Shown: in pieces, positions 1 through 11,353 of the stretch | Layout: each line of letters begins with the position of its first letter | How positions within the stretch are numbered: the first letter of the stretch is position 1 | NCBI RefSeq assembly: GCF_029633825.1 | Contig: NZ_CP090640.1 | Coordinates: forward strand, 1,054,001 to 1,118,000 | DNA from: Burkholderia contaminans | GTDB taxonomy: Bacteria; Pseudomonadota; Gammaproteobacteria; Burkholderiales; Burkholderiaceae | Reading direction: 5' to 3' | Length of the DNA: 64,000 nt | The notes under the pieces: generated by a model | The model's input: only the letters and a program-made list of their open reading frames with translations | What the model was told of the DNA's origin: nothing | Databases searched by the model: none | Translations under genes and position numbers: made by a program

Positions 1-1484
1 GACTCGACACCCGGGAGGGCGATGGATAAAACAGTTTCGATTCTTTGGCGCTCGGCGATTAGTTTCCTGACTCGTTCTAAGAGCGCGGTTCGAATCTCGC
101 CCCCTGCGCGATGTTGGTAGCCCTTGACCAATTCCATTTGATCCCATTTCGTCTTCGCGTAAGCGTCCAGATCCGTAGAGAATTGTCGAGATGCGAACTC
201 TGCCAAGACGGCGGTCAGGTAGCGAAACGTGTCGTAGCTCTGCGGAGCGATGACCGTGTCTCCGGCCCAGACCCAGAGATAGCTAGCGGACCGCAGTCGC
301 CCCCCAAGTGCTCGAAATGCGCTTGCGATAACTCCTTCACCGTGACGTTTCAGTGCGTTGCACAATAACGACTTCCACTCAGTGGCTTCGTGGCGAAGAT
401 TCGGTCGTCCCTCACTTGCCATAAGGGTGTCTGCGACTTCGTCCAGATAGTCGCCGCTGCCCGACAGCCGGAGCAGTATCAGATCGTGCTCTTCAAGAGA
501 ATCGACGGCTTTGCGAGGTAAGTGATTTACGTCTACTTCGAAATTGCGATCAAGCAGATCGGATATCTCCACTATGGTTCCATCATTGGGGAGAAACGCG
601 CCGCTGGCGTCGGCAAATAGTACGAACCGTGCGCTTACAGAGATGTCCCGATCCGATATGGGCGTCAAGTTTGGGATCTGAGCTCTGATGCTTTCCCAAG
701 ACGAGTCGTTAACCCATTTGTCCAGCGGCTCATCTTGAGCTTCGTCTATGACGACTATCGGAAATTTTCGAGAACTGGCTGCTGAAGAAAATACTGTGTC
801 GCGAGGCAGTTCAAGGCGCTCAGGAATTTGAATACGCTCACCTCGGTACGCGGCGATTACGATTTCACTCGCTCGTCCCCCGAGGAGCAAATCGTGAACC
901 AGGGGCTTCGCCGAAAATCGCAGCGTTCCGGGAACGACAATCCGCGAGAAAACCTGGCTATGCAAATCACGTCGAGAGCGAAGTATGGCGACTCCTTGCA
1001 GGCCAAGGTCTCGTTCCGAATCTACTGTCAATGGCCACCCGGGCGAATTCACTCGCTGCAGGCCAGCAAAGATCGCGCTACGGCTACGATTCGTGCTACC
1101 AAGTCCCATTGCAATACGTTCCAGCTTGGGGTTCTTCGGACTCTCGAGTAATGCTGTAACGATATTGTCGATAGTTCGTGCTGGAGCCGCTATCGCGTGC
1201 ATTCCCTCTGCCAAGATCGACAGGCTCTCCGCCATTTGACGGAGGCGCAGTCGTTCGTCGTCAAACGGCAGTAGCGTCTGCAATACAGTCAACTTGAGTC
1301 GCCAAGCAAGTCGAGGCGCTTCTTGCTGGTCAATGTCGTCTCTGTCCACTAGGGCGAAAATACTGTTGCATGCGCGAGCTAGTTCGTACGCGGGGGGAAA
1401 GTCGATGGTCAAATAGCGCCGCGTTGCAGCGCTAGCCTGCAGATGCTGCGTGGTGACGAGGTCGAATAAGGAAGACGAGCTCAT
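1..1484 (-). CDS. Unrecognised defence-island protein with DEAQD motif (3' end outside window)
   Basis: I translated this frame by hand. It starts with ATG at 1484 and stays open for 494 codons to the window edge, so the C terminus is missing. I do not recognise the family. Around residues 240-253 a hydrophobic strand leads into I-D-E-A-Q-D (732-746), which resembles the Walker B/motif II of superfamily 1 helicases and related NTPases. I see no Walker A (GxxxxGK[ST]) in the visible part, so an ATPase call is not justified. It begins 51 bp after the stop of the 338-residue gene on the same strand and is probably co-transcribed with it. The start lacks a clear Shine-Dalgarno; TTG codons just upstream are alternatives. 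A role in phage defence is inferred only from the AIPR, Vsr and Dcm genes alongside. Confidence 0.7.
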   Translation of the reverse strand, partial: MSSSSLFDLVTTQHLQASAATRRYLTIDFPPAYELARACNSIFALVDRDDIDQQEAPRLAWRLKLTVLQTLLPFDDERLRLRQMAESLSILAEGMHAIAAPARTIDNIVTALLESPKNPKLERIAMGLGSTNRSRSAIFAGLQRVNSPGWPLTVDSERDLGLQGVAILRSRRDLHSQVFSRIVVPGTLRFSAKPLVHDLLLGGRASEIVIAAYRGERIQIPERLELPRDTVFSSAASSRKFPIVVIDEAQDEPLDKWVNDSSWESIRAQIPNLTPISDRDISVSARFVLFADASGAFLPNDGTIVEISDLLDRNFEVDVNHLPRKAVDSLEEHDLILLRLSGSGDYLDEVADTLMASEGRPNLRHEATEWKSLLCNALKRHGEGVIASAFRALGGRLRSASYLWVWAGDTVIAPQSYDTFRYLTAVLAEFASRQFSTDLDAYAKTKWDQMELVKGYQHRAGGEIRTALLERVRKLIAERQRIETVLSIALPGVE

Positions 1485-1535
1485 TTTTCGCAACAATTAC
1501 GCCTACCGAGACTGGAGATAAGTCGCATCCACATT

Positions 1536-2552
1536 TCAAATTTCGCCATCGAAAATATCTTTACCTTCCGGCAAAGCAAAGATAAACGAGTTGATTGAGG
1601 TCGGTGGTTCAATCACGGGATTTACGCCTTCACCCACGTGAATTCCCTCGTCGACGGAATAAGCTAGGAATCGGTTAAGAACGTTGGCGACCTCCTCGTC
1701 AAAGTCCGCGTGATCCAGTAGCACGACAGTGCTCCGCGCCGAGACTTGGCCAAGTCGCGAGGTTGCGCGGGCGCCATCGAGGATCGTCACGCCTTGCAGA
1801 ACATCGTCGCTATCCAGACCTCTGACCGGTATGAGCCGTAATTTGCCATGTCGGCCTTCTGAATCCGTAAGAACCAGAGTTTCCCGCAATGACACGGCGG
1901 GCACGTTATCGGTTTCCAAGAGCACCCCGTCGAGGTCGGCTAGGAACGACGACCTCTCCGTGATCACCGTACTATCGGCCATCGGCGAGCGAATCCATGT
2001 CGTCGATGAAGCGTCAACGATATTCTTCATCAGCGATGCAGCTCGAGCTAGGGTGTCTTCTCCACGTTTCGTTACGGCTCCCCGGGTTACACCGTAGCGC
2101 AGAGCAGAGGCGCGCGAAAGCCGGTAGGTCACCCCCTTTGATTTTGCGGGAGTTTGCCCCACTATCGCGAGGAACTGATTGCCGTCGATGTCGCAAATTC
2201 CGTCAACTGTGCCGGAATAACTGACTGCCCGACCATTTTTCCCCTTCAGGTCTCGCCAGTGAACCAACGTACCGACAGGTAGCGCTTGCAGCGCCTCCCA
2301 ATCGAGTATGTCGTCGTGGAGGCGCGAGGCCGCCAGCATCGCCCCCAAGCCAACAAAGGCGGCGGCCAGTCGGCGGGTGGGTAAGAGCACAACCGTTACC
2401 CGGCGTCCGCTAAGCGCAGCCTGACTGCGCAGCCACGCGCCCAGCCAGATGAGCCAGTCCGCCCAAGCAGGCATCGGACATGAGCCACCGTCGGTTCGAA
2501 CGGAAAGTCGCTCGCGGTGCACGGCTCCCATCACTGTATCCACCTGCTGCAT
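1536..2552 (-). CDS. Unrecognised 338-residue defence-island protein
   Basis: Family not recognised. A hydrophobic strand-helix segment near residues 50-75 contains L-P-T-R-R followed by an Ala/Gly-rich helix. The rest looks like a mixed alpha/beta soluble protein with no signal peptide, no membrane segment and no P-loop. The C terminus is acidic. The start could be M1 (2552) or M8 (2531). It diverges from the AIPR gene across about 100 bp and is followed by the larger DEAQD-containing gene on the same strand, so the two probably form one transcription unit. The pair might be split pieces of one larger defence protein, for example a DrmE-like protein, but nothing in the sequence proves this. 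Codon use and lower G+C match the rest of the island rather than the core genome. Confidence 0.7.
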   Translation of the reverse strand: MQQVDTVMGAVHRERLSVRTDGGSCPMPAWADWLIWLGAWLRSQAALSGRRVTVVLLPTRRLAAAFVGLGAMLAASRLHDDILDWEALQALPVGTLVHWRDLKGKNGRAVSYSGTVDGICDIDGNQFLAIVGQTPAKSKGVTYRLSRASALRYGVTRGAVTKRGEDTLARAASLMKNIVDASSTTWIRSPMADSTVITERSSFLADLDGVLLETDNVPAVSLRETLVLTDSEGRHGKLRLIPVRGLDSDDVLQGVTILDGARATSRLGQVSARSTVVLLDHADFDEEVANVLNRFLAYSVDEGIHVGEGVNPVIEPPTSINSFIFALPEGKDIFDGEI

Positions 2553-2650
2553 CGCGCGCGCTCCCCGGAATAATTGATATTCGATTGAGTATAATGCCAG
2601 ATGTTACAAATTGTGAGCGGCTCTTGACGACACAATGAAATGTTTCCTGT
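2553..2650. promoter_or_regulatory. Divergent intergenic region of the defence island
   Basis: An A+T-rich 98 bp gap separates the two divergent units of the island. It contains TATAAT at 2590-2595, a good -10 for the AIPR gene, and overlapping TATACT on the other strand. I could not pair either with a convincing -35 at normal spacing, so this is only a likely promoter region. Confidence 0.35.
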
Positions 2651-4735
2651 ATGCGGGGGGATAGATTGAACGACGAGGTGTCGGCCTTCAGGCAGAACGT
2701 CATTCTGCGAGTGCAATCCGAGTTCGCAGAGCGGGACTCGGCAGTTGGATTTGCCACGATCACTGGGCAAATGTTGGAGGAAGCAGAAGAGTGCGCGGAT
2801 TACATGCTCTGCCCATTCCGAGGGACCGGAGCGCGCCGTCGCAATATCGGGGTTGACGGCTATGCGTTCGATGACGCAGACGGTTCGCTTCGCGTCGTCA
2901 TCACGGCCTTTTACGGCGGGGATGAGCCAACCACTATGACCCAGACAGCGGCCAGAACCGAGTTTGCAAAACTGACCGCGTTCATCGAAGATACCTTCGC
3001 AGACATCGATGATGGTTTACCTGTTGATGATGATCCTGTCGTGGACTTTGCTGATCTCCTGCAGTCGCACCGCACATCAATTTCGCGGTTACGTCTTTAT
3101 CTGGCAACGGACGGAATCCTCAGTGACCGGATACGCGACTGGCCTGCGTCGAACATCTGCGACATCCCAACGGACTTTCACATCTGGGATATGTCGCGAT
3201 TCCGTGGGGCGCTATCTTCGCAAAGCGGGCGAGAAGCGCTAACCGTGGATTTTTCCCAGCTATCCAATGGAGGCATTCCGTGCCTGCAGGCAAGCTTGTT
3301 CCATTCAGAATACAGCTCGTATCTTTGCGTCATTCCGGGAGATACCCTGGCCCAGATTTACGACAGCTACGGCAGCCGGCTTCTCGAAGGCAATGTTCGT
3401 TCATTTTTGGGCAAGACTGGCAAAGTTAATAAGGCTATTCGTGAGACCATTCTGCGCGAGCCCGAAATGTTCTTCGCGTTCAACAATGGCATATCTGCAA
3501 CCGCATCGACGGTTGTCGTCGAGCAGACGCCAAATGGTTCGCGTTTGATATCTGCAACTGACCTGCAGATCGTGAACGGTGGTCAAACTACGGCTTCGCT
3601 AACGTTTACGAAGCGCAGAGACGGCTCTGATCTTTCAGCCATCTTTGTTCAGATGAAACTATCAGTGGTTCCGGAGGAATTATCGGGAACGCTGATTCCG
3701 AAGATCTCCGAGTACGCAAACAAGCAAAACAAGGTCTCCGATTCGGATCTTTTTTCCAATCATGAGTATCACCGTAAACTGGAAGAGCTTTCTCGGCGAA
3801 TCAAAGCGCCTCCAACTAACGGAGCACAACGCCCCACATCATGGTTTTACGAGCGTGCTAAGGGACAGTATCGAATAGAGACTGCGAAGATGAGCCCGAC
3901 AGAGAAGCAGCGCTTCGAGGCAGACAATCCGAAACTTCAACTTCTCACGAAAACAGATCTAGCAAAGATCGAAAACTCGTGGCGCTGCCTGCCCCACGAA
4001 GTCAGTAAAGGAGCTCAAAAGAATTTCGACGTATTCAGTAAGTACATCGTCACAGAGTGGGCATCCAAACCTTTACAGTTCAACGACGAATATTTTAGAC
4101 GGATCGTGGTTCACGCCATTATTTTTCGAAAACTCGAAAAACTGATTCCAGACGAAGCGTGGTACGAAGGCGGTTATCGCGCCAATATTGTCACCTATTC
4201 GATTGCCAAACTCTCCCACATACTGCAAACCAGAACCTTGGGACGAGCGCTGGACTATCAAGGAATCTGGCGGCGGCAGGCTATTTCGCCTGCGTTGCAC
4301 GAGCAATTGCGCCTTATCGCCAGAGTCATGTATACGGTCATTACAACGCCAGACCAACAAGGAAGCGAGAACATCACCGAATGGAGTAAAAAGGCCTTGG
4401 CGTGGGAGCACTCTCAGGAAGCGCAAGTCGAACTTCTGCCGGATTTCGTGGCCGAACTTGTCGCGGCTGAAGATGGTAAGCGAGCGTTCAGAGATGCAGA
4501 AGGTGACGCTGCCATTGATCGTGGTCTTGCTGCAGTCACCAAAGTTCTAGCAACGAAGCCATCAGATTGGCGGCGAATTAGGCAGTGGGGACTCGAAAGA
4601 CGGCTGCTGACTCCTAAGGAGGAGCAGTTACTGTTGATGGCGACAACGCCGGGGCGACTGCCGACAGACAGGCAAGCGGAGGCCATTCTCAAGATTCACA
4701 GTAACCTTGAGCGCGAAGGGCTTTCTTTAACTTGA
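2651..4735 (+). CDS. AIPR family (abortive infection phage resistance) protein
   Basis: This 694-residue protein carries the hallmark of the AIPR family: F-x-F-N-N-G-I-[ST] near residue 278, followed about 30 residues later by I-V-N-G-G-Q-T-T-A-S near residue 310. The N-terminal 100 residues (open reading of a predicted nucleotide- or DNA-associated domain) and the length fit the family. AIPR proteins are reported in phage-resistance operons together with cytosine methylases and Vsr-like nucleases, which is the arrangement here. The biochemical activity is not established from sequence. The first ATG (2651) follows no good ribosome site; a TTG at 2666 sits just behind GGGGGG (2655-2660) and is a credible alternative start. 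Vsr follows on the same strand after about 155 bp. Confidence 0.85.
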   Translation: MRGDRLNDEVSAFRQNVILRVQSEFAERDSAVGFATITGQMLEEAEECADYMLCPFRGTGARRRNIGVDGYAFDDADGSLRVVITAFYGGDEPTTMTQTAARTEFAKLTAFIEDTFADIDDGLPVDDDPVVDFADLLQSHRTSISRLRLYLATDGILSDRIRDWPASNICDIPTDFHIWDMSRFRGALSSQSGREALTVDFSQLSNGGIPCLQASLFHSEYSSYLCVIPGDTLAQIYDSYGSRLLEGNVRSFLGKTGKVNKAIRETILREPEMFFAFNNGISATASTVVVEQTPNGSRLISATDLQIVNGGQTTASLTFTKRRDGSDLSAIFVQMKLSVVPEELSGTLIPKISEYANKQNKVSDSDLFSNHEYHRKLEELSRRIKAPPTNGAQRPTSWFYERAKGQYRIETAKMSPTEKQRFEADNPKLQLLTKTDLAKIENSWRCLPHEVSKGAQKNFDVFSKYIVTEWASKPLQFNDEYFRRIVVHAIIFRKLEKLIPDEAWYEGGYRANIVTYSIAKLSHILQTRTLGRALDYQGIWRRQAISPALHEQLRLIARVMYTVITTPDQQGSENITEWSKKALAWEHSQEAQVELLPDFVAELVAAEDGKRAFRDAEGDAAIDRGLAAVTKVLATKPSDWRRIRQWGLERRLLTPKEEQLLLMATTPGRLPTDRQAEAILKIHSNLEREGLSLT

Positions 4736-4891
4736 GGCGACGTATCGCGTTGAGTACCATGAGAACTAGTGTCGTGACTCACTTGTGTGGCTCCGAGCCG
4801 TTGACTGAATTGAGGTCAGTTCCTTTGCTTCGCAGTAAGTGCACAATTCCGACACTTGGTCCGCAGTTCGCACGACAAGAGGTACTACGGA

Positions 4892-5356
4892 GTGGTCGAC
4901 GTTGTCGATAAGGCAAAGCGTAGTCGGATGATGGCCGGCATAAGAGGCCGCGACACCAAACCGGAGCTCGTGGTCCGGCGACTGCTTCACGGAGCGGGGC
5001 TACGATACCGGCTCCATTGCCGGAATTTGCCTGGTACACCTGATCTCGTTTTGCCAAAATATCGAGCAGCCATCCTGATACACGGGTGTTTCTGGCATGC
5101 GCATGACGGCTGTAAGTATTTTTCGATACCGGCATCAAACGAGCAATTCTGGCGAACGAAACTTTCTGCGAATCGCGAACGCGACACTCGCCAGATTGAT
5201 GCCCTGAGATCCCAAGGGTGGCGTGTACTGGTCATCTGGGAGTGTGCAACCAGATCTACCAGGCATCGTGAAGATTTATTGGCATGGACGATGAAGTGGC
5301 TGGTGGGCAGCGATGAGTATGGCGAGATTCCGCTCCCACTGCCACAATCACCCTAG
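4892..5356 (+). CDS. vsr: Very short patch repair endonuclease (Vsr)
   Basis: Vsr nicks DNA 5' of T:G mismatches that arise when 5-methylcytosine deaminates, and normally accompanies a cytosine-5 methylase. The sequence has the family's signature order: an N-terminal S-x-M-M-x-x-I-R-G-x-x-T-x-P-E segment, then G-T-P-D-L-V with the catalytic Asp, then the H-G-C-F-W-H zinc and active-site motif, and finally a W-R-V-L-V-I-W-E-C strand. I chose GTG at 4892 (154 residues), which gives the usual N terminus, over TTG at 4856. It converges with the methyltransferase gene; the two stop codons interlock inside CCTAGG. Function as the repair partner of that methylase is inferred from position. Confidence 0.93.
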   Translation: MVDVVDKAKRSRMMAGIRGRDTKPELVVRRLLHGAGLRYRLHCRNLPGTPDLVLPKYRAAILIHGCFWHAHDGCKYFSIPASNEQFWRTKLSANRERDTRQIDALRSQGWRVLVIWECATRSTRHREDLLAWTMKWLVGSDEYGEIPLPLPQSP

Positions 5357-6921
5357 GATCCGGTTACCACTTTGCCTTCGGATTGGCGTATCTGACTATC
5401 GACGCACACAGGTATTTTCAGGAAGCGCGCCACCGACTCACCAAGCTGCTTTGCGAGGAAGGGCGGCACGGCATTGCCGACCTGGTGATATTGCTGTGTG
5501 CGGTTTCCCTCAAAAAAATAATTATCCGGGAAAGTCTGCAAGCGCGCTGCTTCGCGCACCGTCAGACTGCGACATTGTGAAGGATCGGGATGTATGTAGT
5601 AATGCCCGTCCTTGGCAATATGCGAGACGATAGTGGTTGACGGCGAATCCGCAATCTGCACCCTAAATCTATCATCGAACGGAATATTTTCGTCGCCAAC
5701 GTTGCCGTGTGCTGGCAAGAGTTTAGGTGGAAAGGTATCTAGTTTTGGAGAGTACTGCTGTTGCCTCGCGAAGCTTGAAGCAAATAGATATCTATGCAGA
5801 TCCGAGGCCATATGACTTCGCGTTTCGTGTTGACATACTCCTCCGAGACGGTCGTCGCGGTACCACGCCGCCAAATCTGTGGGGAGGCCTGGAAAGAAGG
5901 GGACGTCGTTTTCGAGAAATTGGCCGCCAGTTTGGTTTACGTGTCGGGCAAGACATGCGGCTTCCTCCATGCGGTGCTTGATGTGGTCCCGAGTCTCACA
6001 ACGCCAGCCGCCGAGTGTATTGGGTGCGGAATTCAATATCTTGAGCCATGTCTCATGTGAGTCGGGCTGCCGGGATAGTTTACTTCGCAATGCGGGGAGA
6101 TCGGCAAGTACGCTTCGAACGGTCACATTCTCCCGGAAACGGGTGAGCAATTCGTGATTTCGCGAGGCGTGGTCAGAGCGAATCCCCAAGAGAATTACCC
6201 GGTGGCGCATCTGTGGAACACCATAATCCTCCGCTCGAATGAGGAAGTCTGCAGGGTCAAGACCTTCTGGCCGGGACGCCGTCGTAAACGAGCGAATGTC
6301 GTAATGGACTCCGGGCGCGGGTTCGGAGAGATCTCCAAGAATGCGTTCAAAGATGCGCTGCCCGTCGTGAGTAGACGATAGCATTCCCTTTACGTTTTCC
6401 ATGACGAAAACTGCAGGCTGAAAATCACGAATGATTCTCAGATATTCGCGGTACAAGAGGTGCTTGGGATCTTGCTCGAATGATGGGTCAACGTTTTTCC
6501 GACGTGACCTTCCTGCTAGGGAATATGCTTGACAAGGGGGGCCGCCAATCAGCACCCACTCACTGTTGCCGTTGATGCCGGCCCGGATGAGGTCATCTAT
6601 CTGCGACTCAGGAGCACCACCTAATTCTAGGCAGTGTGCTTCTTGGTTGACCGACTTCAGTACCGAAGCAACTGTCGGATCGCTCATCAAGGTTGGCCGA
6701 TCGATATCGCCACGAACATAGTCGTAGTATGCGTCAGGGACTCCATGCTCCGATAGGGCACGGAACATGGCGCGTAATGTTAACGTGCGGTGCGCGATGG
6801 CATCTTTCTCGATTGATACACGGATGTCAAAGATGCGACGCCCTTTCGTGTCACGAACGGCAGAAAAGCCTTCGCCCAACCCTCCGGGGCCCGCGAACAA
6901 GTCTATTACTGGGACACTCAT
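5353..6921 (-). CDS. dcm: DNA cytosine-5 methyltransferase (Dcm family)
   Basis: This 522-residue C5 methyltransferase methylates cytosine in duplex DNA. Motif I is F-A-G-P-G-G-L-G-E-G-F at the N terminus, motif IV is G-G-P-P-C-Q with the catalytic Cys, motif VI is M-E-N-V-K-G-M, motif VIII includes the R-x-R-type Q-M-R-H-R-V segment, and motif X is G-N-A-V-P-P near the C terminus. I prefer the ATG at 6921 over the upstream TTG at 6972, because motif I then lies at the usual distance from the start. No restriction endonuclease is adjacent apart from Vsr, so it is either an orphan methylase or part of the AIPR system. The target sequence cannot be read from the protein. It is convergent with vsr. 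Confidence 0.93.
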   Translation of the reverse strand: MSVPVIDLFAGPGGLGEGFSAVRDTKGRRIFDIRVSIEKDAIAHRTLTLRAMFRALSEHGVPDAYYDYVRGDIDRPTLMSDPTVASVLKSVNQEAHCLELGGAPESQIDDLIRAGINGNSEWVLIGGPPCQAYSLAGRSRRKNVDPSFEQDPKHLLYREYLRIIRDFQPAVFVMENVKGMLSSTHDGQRIFERILGDLSEPAPGVHYDIRSFTTASRPEGLDPADFLIRAEDYGVPQMRHRVILLGIRSDHASRNHELLTRFRENVTVRSVLADLPALRSKLSRQPDSHETWLKILNSAPNTLGGWRCETRDHIKHRMEEAACLARHVNQTGGQFLENDVPFFPGLPTDLAAWYRDDRLGGVCQHETRSHMASDLHRYLFASSFARQQQYSPKLDTFPPKLLPAHGNVGDENIPFDDRFRVQIADSPSTTIVSHIAKDGHYYIHPDPSQCRSLTVREAARLQTFPDNYFFEGNRTQQYHQVGNAVPPFLAKQLGESVARFLKIPVCVDSQIRQSEGKVVTGS

Positions 6922-7183
6922 TTTTTGAAGTTTGTCTTGATTTGCCCTGTACTTTACCAGGTCTTGGGCCAAAACAAGAGACTACAAGCCGAGATGTTCG
7001 GCTGACCGAGCTGGAGGTTGACCAGTTTCCGTGGACGGTTGGGCGGCCAATTTTTAAGCGCGCGGAACTCTGCCGTATAGCAGTGAGACTGCGAGTTGTC
7101 CACCTCCGGCCGGCGAGTCGCCTGCCACGACCATGACGCTGGCTGGCGGTCTGCGACTCGCTAGGCGATGGTCCATCCATAGA

Positions 7184-7411
7184 CTATGGTCGCGCAGCAA
7201 TCTTGATCGGAATGCCTATGACGCCCTTTGCGTGACGTTGCGCCAGTGCCATGTCTAAAGCCATCAACTCCGTCCGCAGGTAGGCGAGATGGTGAATGAG
7301 GTGTTGAATCTAGGCGTTGTTTGCGTTCCCGACCGGTGGGTCGCAGTGGGTCCAGTGCTTGTTGCCGCACGGGAGTTTGCCATACCAGTCGTTTACGTTG
7401 AACGGCGGATT
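7184..7411 (-). pseudogene. Decayed fragment of type I restriction methylase subunit (hsdM)
   Basis: The minus strand at 7397-7411 encodes N-P-P-F-N, the catalytic motif of N6-adenine methylases. It continues V-N-D-W-Y-G and, about 15 residues later, P-P-V-G-N-A-N-N-A. This is the conserved HsdM order N-P-P-F-N-x-x-D-W ... P-P-x-G-N-A-N-x-A-W-x-Q-H-x-I-H-H-L. The expected Trp codon is a TAG stop (7310-7312), after which I-Q-H-L-I-H-H-L-A continues in the same frame. Similarity ends soon after, and an unrelated frame runs to a stop at 7184. Only about 45 residues of HsdM survive, and no hsdS or hsdR is visible. It is a remnant of an earlier restriction system in the island. Confidence 0.7.
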
Positions 7412-7565
7412 GCCTCGCAGGACTCGTCGGACATCGATACCGACACCTACACCGTAATTTTCTGCAATGAAAACTCAAGAAGCTATACCGATTGGCCATT
7501 CCTCGAATTTTCCACATTTCGAGATGCCCAATTAGATAGACTCAAACGGCATCACCGCAAAAAGC

Positions 7566-7599
7566 GCGGGCCGCATGGGCTGCCACCCATACGACCCGC
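7566..7599. promoter_or_regulatory. Imperfect hairpin upstream of the SymE-like gene
   Basis: Two 14-nt arms (7566-7579 and 7586-7599) pair with two mismatches around a 6-nt loop, ending 32 bp before the SymE-like start codon. It has no U-run, so it is not a standard terminator. A leader structure controlling symE is possible but unproven. Confidence 0.4.
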
Positions 7600-7631
7600 T
7601 GACCACCACCAACTCGAACACGGAGTCGGAA

Positions 7632-7964
7632 ATGGCTAACGCCAATAGTAAGTCACGTCCCAAGAAGCTCAAACAGTATCCCGAGGTTGAGCTGACCCTC
7701 GGCAACAAGCCGGACCTTCCCCAGGATGGCCAACCGTACATGCCATGGATGCGCGCCATCGACGCGCATTTCGAGATGTTCGGATTCAAGCCGGGTGATC
7801 GCGTCTATCTTCGGTTCAGCTTTGCTTCCCGAAGGGTCATCATCACGCCCGACTACAGCGCGCTTAACTGGCGAGAGCAGCCGTATGGTGCAGCTGCCCA
7901 AGAAGAGGATGAGGCTGAGGACTACGCAGCGCTGGCCGCTTTGCGCGGCTCTACTGCCTGGTGA
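7632..7964 (+). CDS. SymE-like type I toxin family protein
   Basis: The 110-residue product has, in its central third, a segment of the form P-W-M-R-x-x-x-x-H-F-E-x-F-G-F-K-P-G-D-R-V followed by a beta strand and R-V-I-I-T-P. This is the pattern of SymE-type proteins (AbrB-like fold; Gly-Phe-x-x-Gly then a V-x-I-T strand). Enterobacterial SymE is an SOS-induced RNA-targeting toxin silenced by the antisense RNA SymR; whether that applies here is inference. The ATG at 7632 fits the family start better than 7575. The N terminus is basic, the C terminus acidic and Ala-rich. Single-gene SymE-like proteins are often found in restriction-modification islands, as here, next to an hsdM remnant. I could not identify an antisense RNA. 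Confidence 0.6.
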   Translation: MANANSKSRPKKLKQYPEVELTLGNKPDLPQDGQPYMPWMRAIDAHFEMFGFKPGDRVYLRFSFASRRVIITPDYSALNWREQPYGAAAQEEDEAEDYAALAALRGSTAW

Positions 7965-8164
7965 TGGTTCGGCGCGAAGCACTTCGGCACACGCGTTGAC
8001 GCAAATGGTCCGCGGTGAGGTTGCAGGCAACTTCAACAATCGTCACAACAGACGAAAAGTTGCGTTCCGTCTTCTCCGCATCCTGCGGCATCGCGATGCA
8101 TCAATGCGTGCAGCACGACATGCAGCCATGCCGAATACTCCGCGCACATTTCCGCCGCTGAAAT

Positions 8165-8193
8165 GCAAAAACCCCCGCCTTTCGGGCGGGGGT
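8165..8193 (-). terminator. Rho-independent terminator of the rrn operon
   Basis: A perfect 9-bp G+C stem (ACCCCCGCC with its complement) with a 4-nt loop, followed on the minus strand by a U-rich tract, lies about 15 bp beyond the 5S 3' end. Confidence 0.9.
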
Positions 8194-8207
8194 TCTTGGC
8201 TTAGGGA

Positions 8208-8321
8208 GCCTGACGATTACCTACTTTCACACGGGAATCCGCACTATCATCGGCGTAGAGTCGTTTCACGGTCCTGTTCGGGATGGGAAGGGGTGGGACC
8301 GACTCGCTATGGTCATCAGGC
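8208..8321 (-). rRNA. rrf: 5S ribosomal RNA
   Basis: On the minus strand the 5' end reads GCCTGATGACCATAGCGAGT and the 3' end closes with the complementary TCAGGC-containing stem. The 114-nt length is normal. It is the last gene of the rrn operon, about 150 bp after 23S. Ends are estimated by eye. Confidence 0.95.
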
Positions 8322-8474
8322 AAAAGGGGTTGTTGCGCTGGCTTCGCAGCACAACCAATCTTGGAAGAAGCAGTAATTTTGGTTGTGTGTATCACACACG
8401 AGAATCCAACTTGTCGCTTTGGATCGCAGCCGGTGCTGTCGCACGGCGCCGATCTACAAGGCAGACTTGTTATA

Positions 8475-11353
<2,879 letters not shown>

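Noticed and set aside
7289..7639. 116-codon plus-strand frame upstream of symE
   Set aside because: It lies antisense to the hsdM remnant and overlaps the symE start; no protein features.
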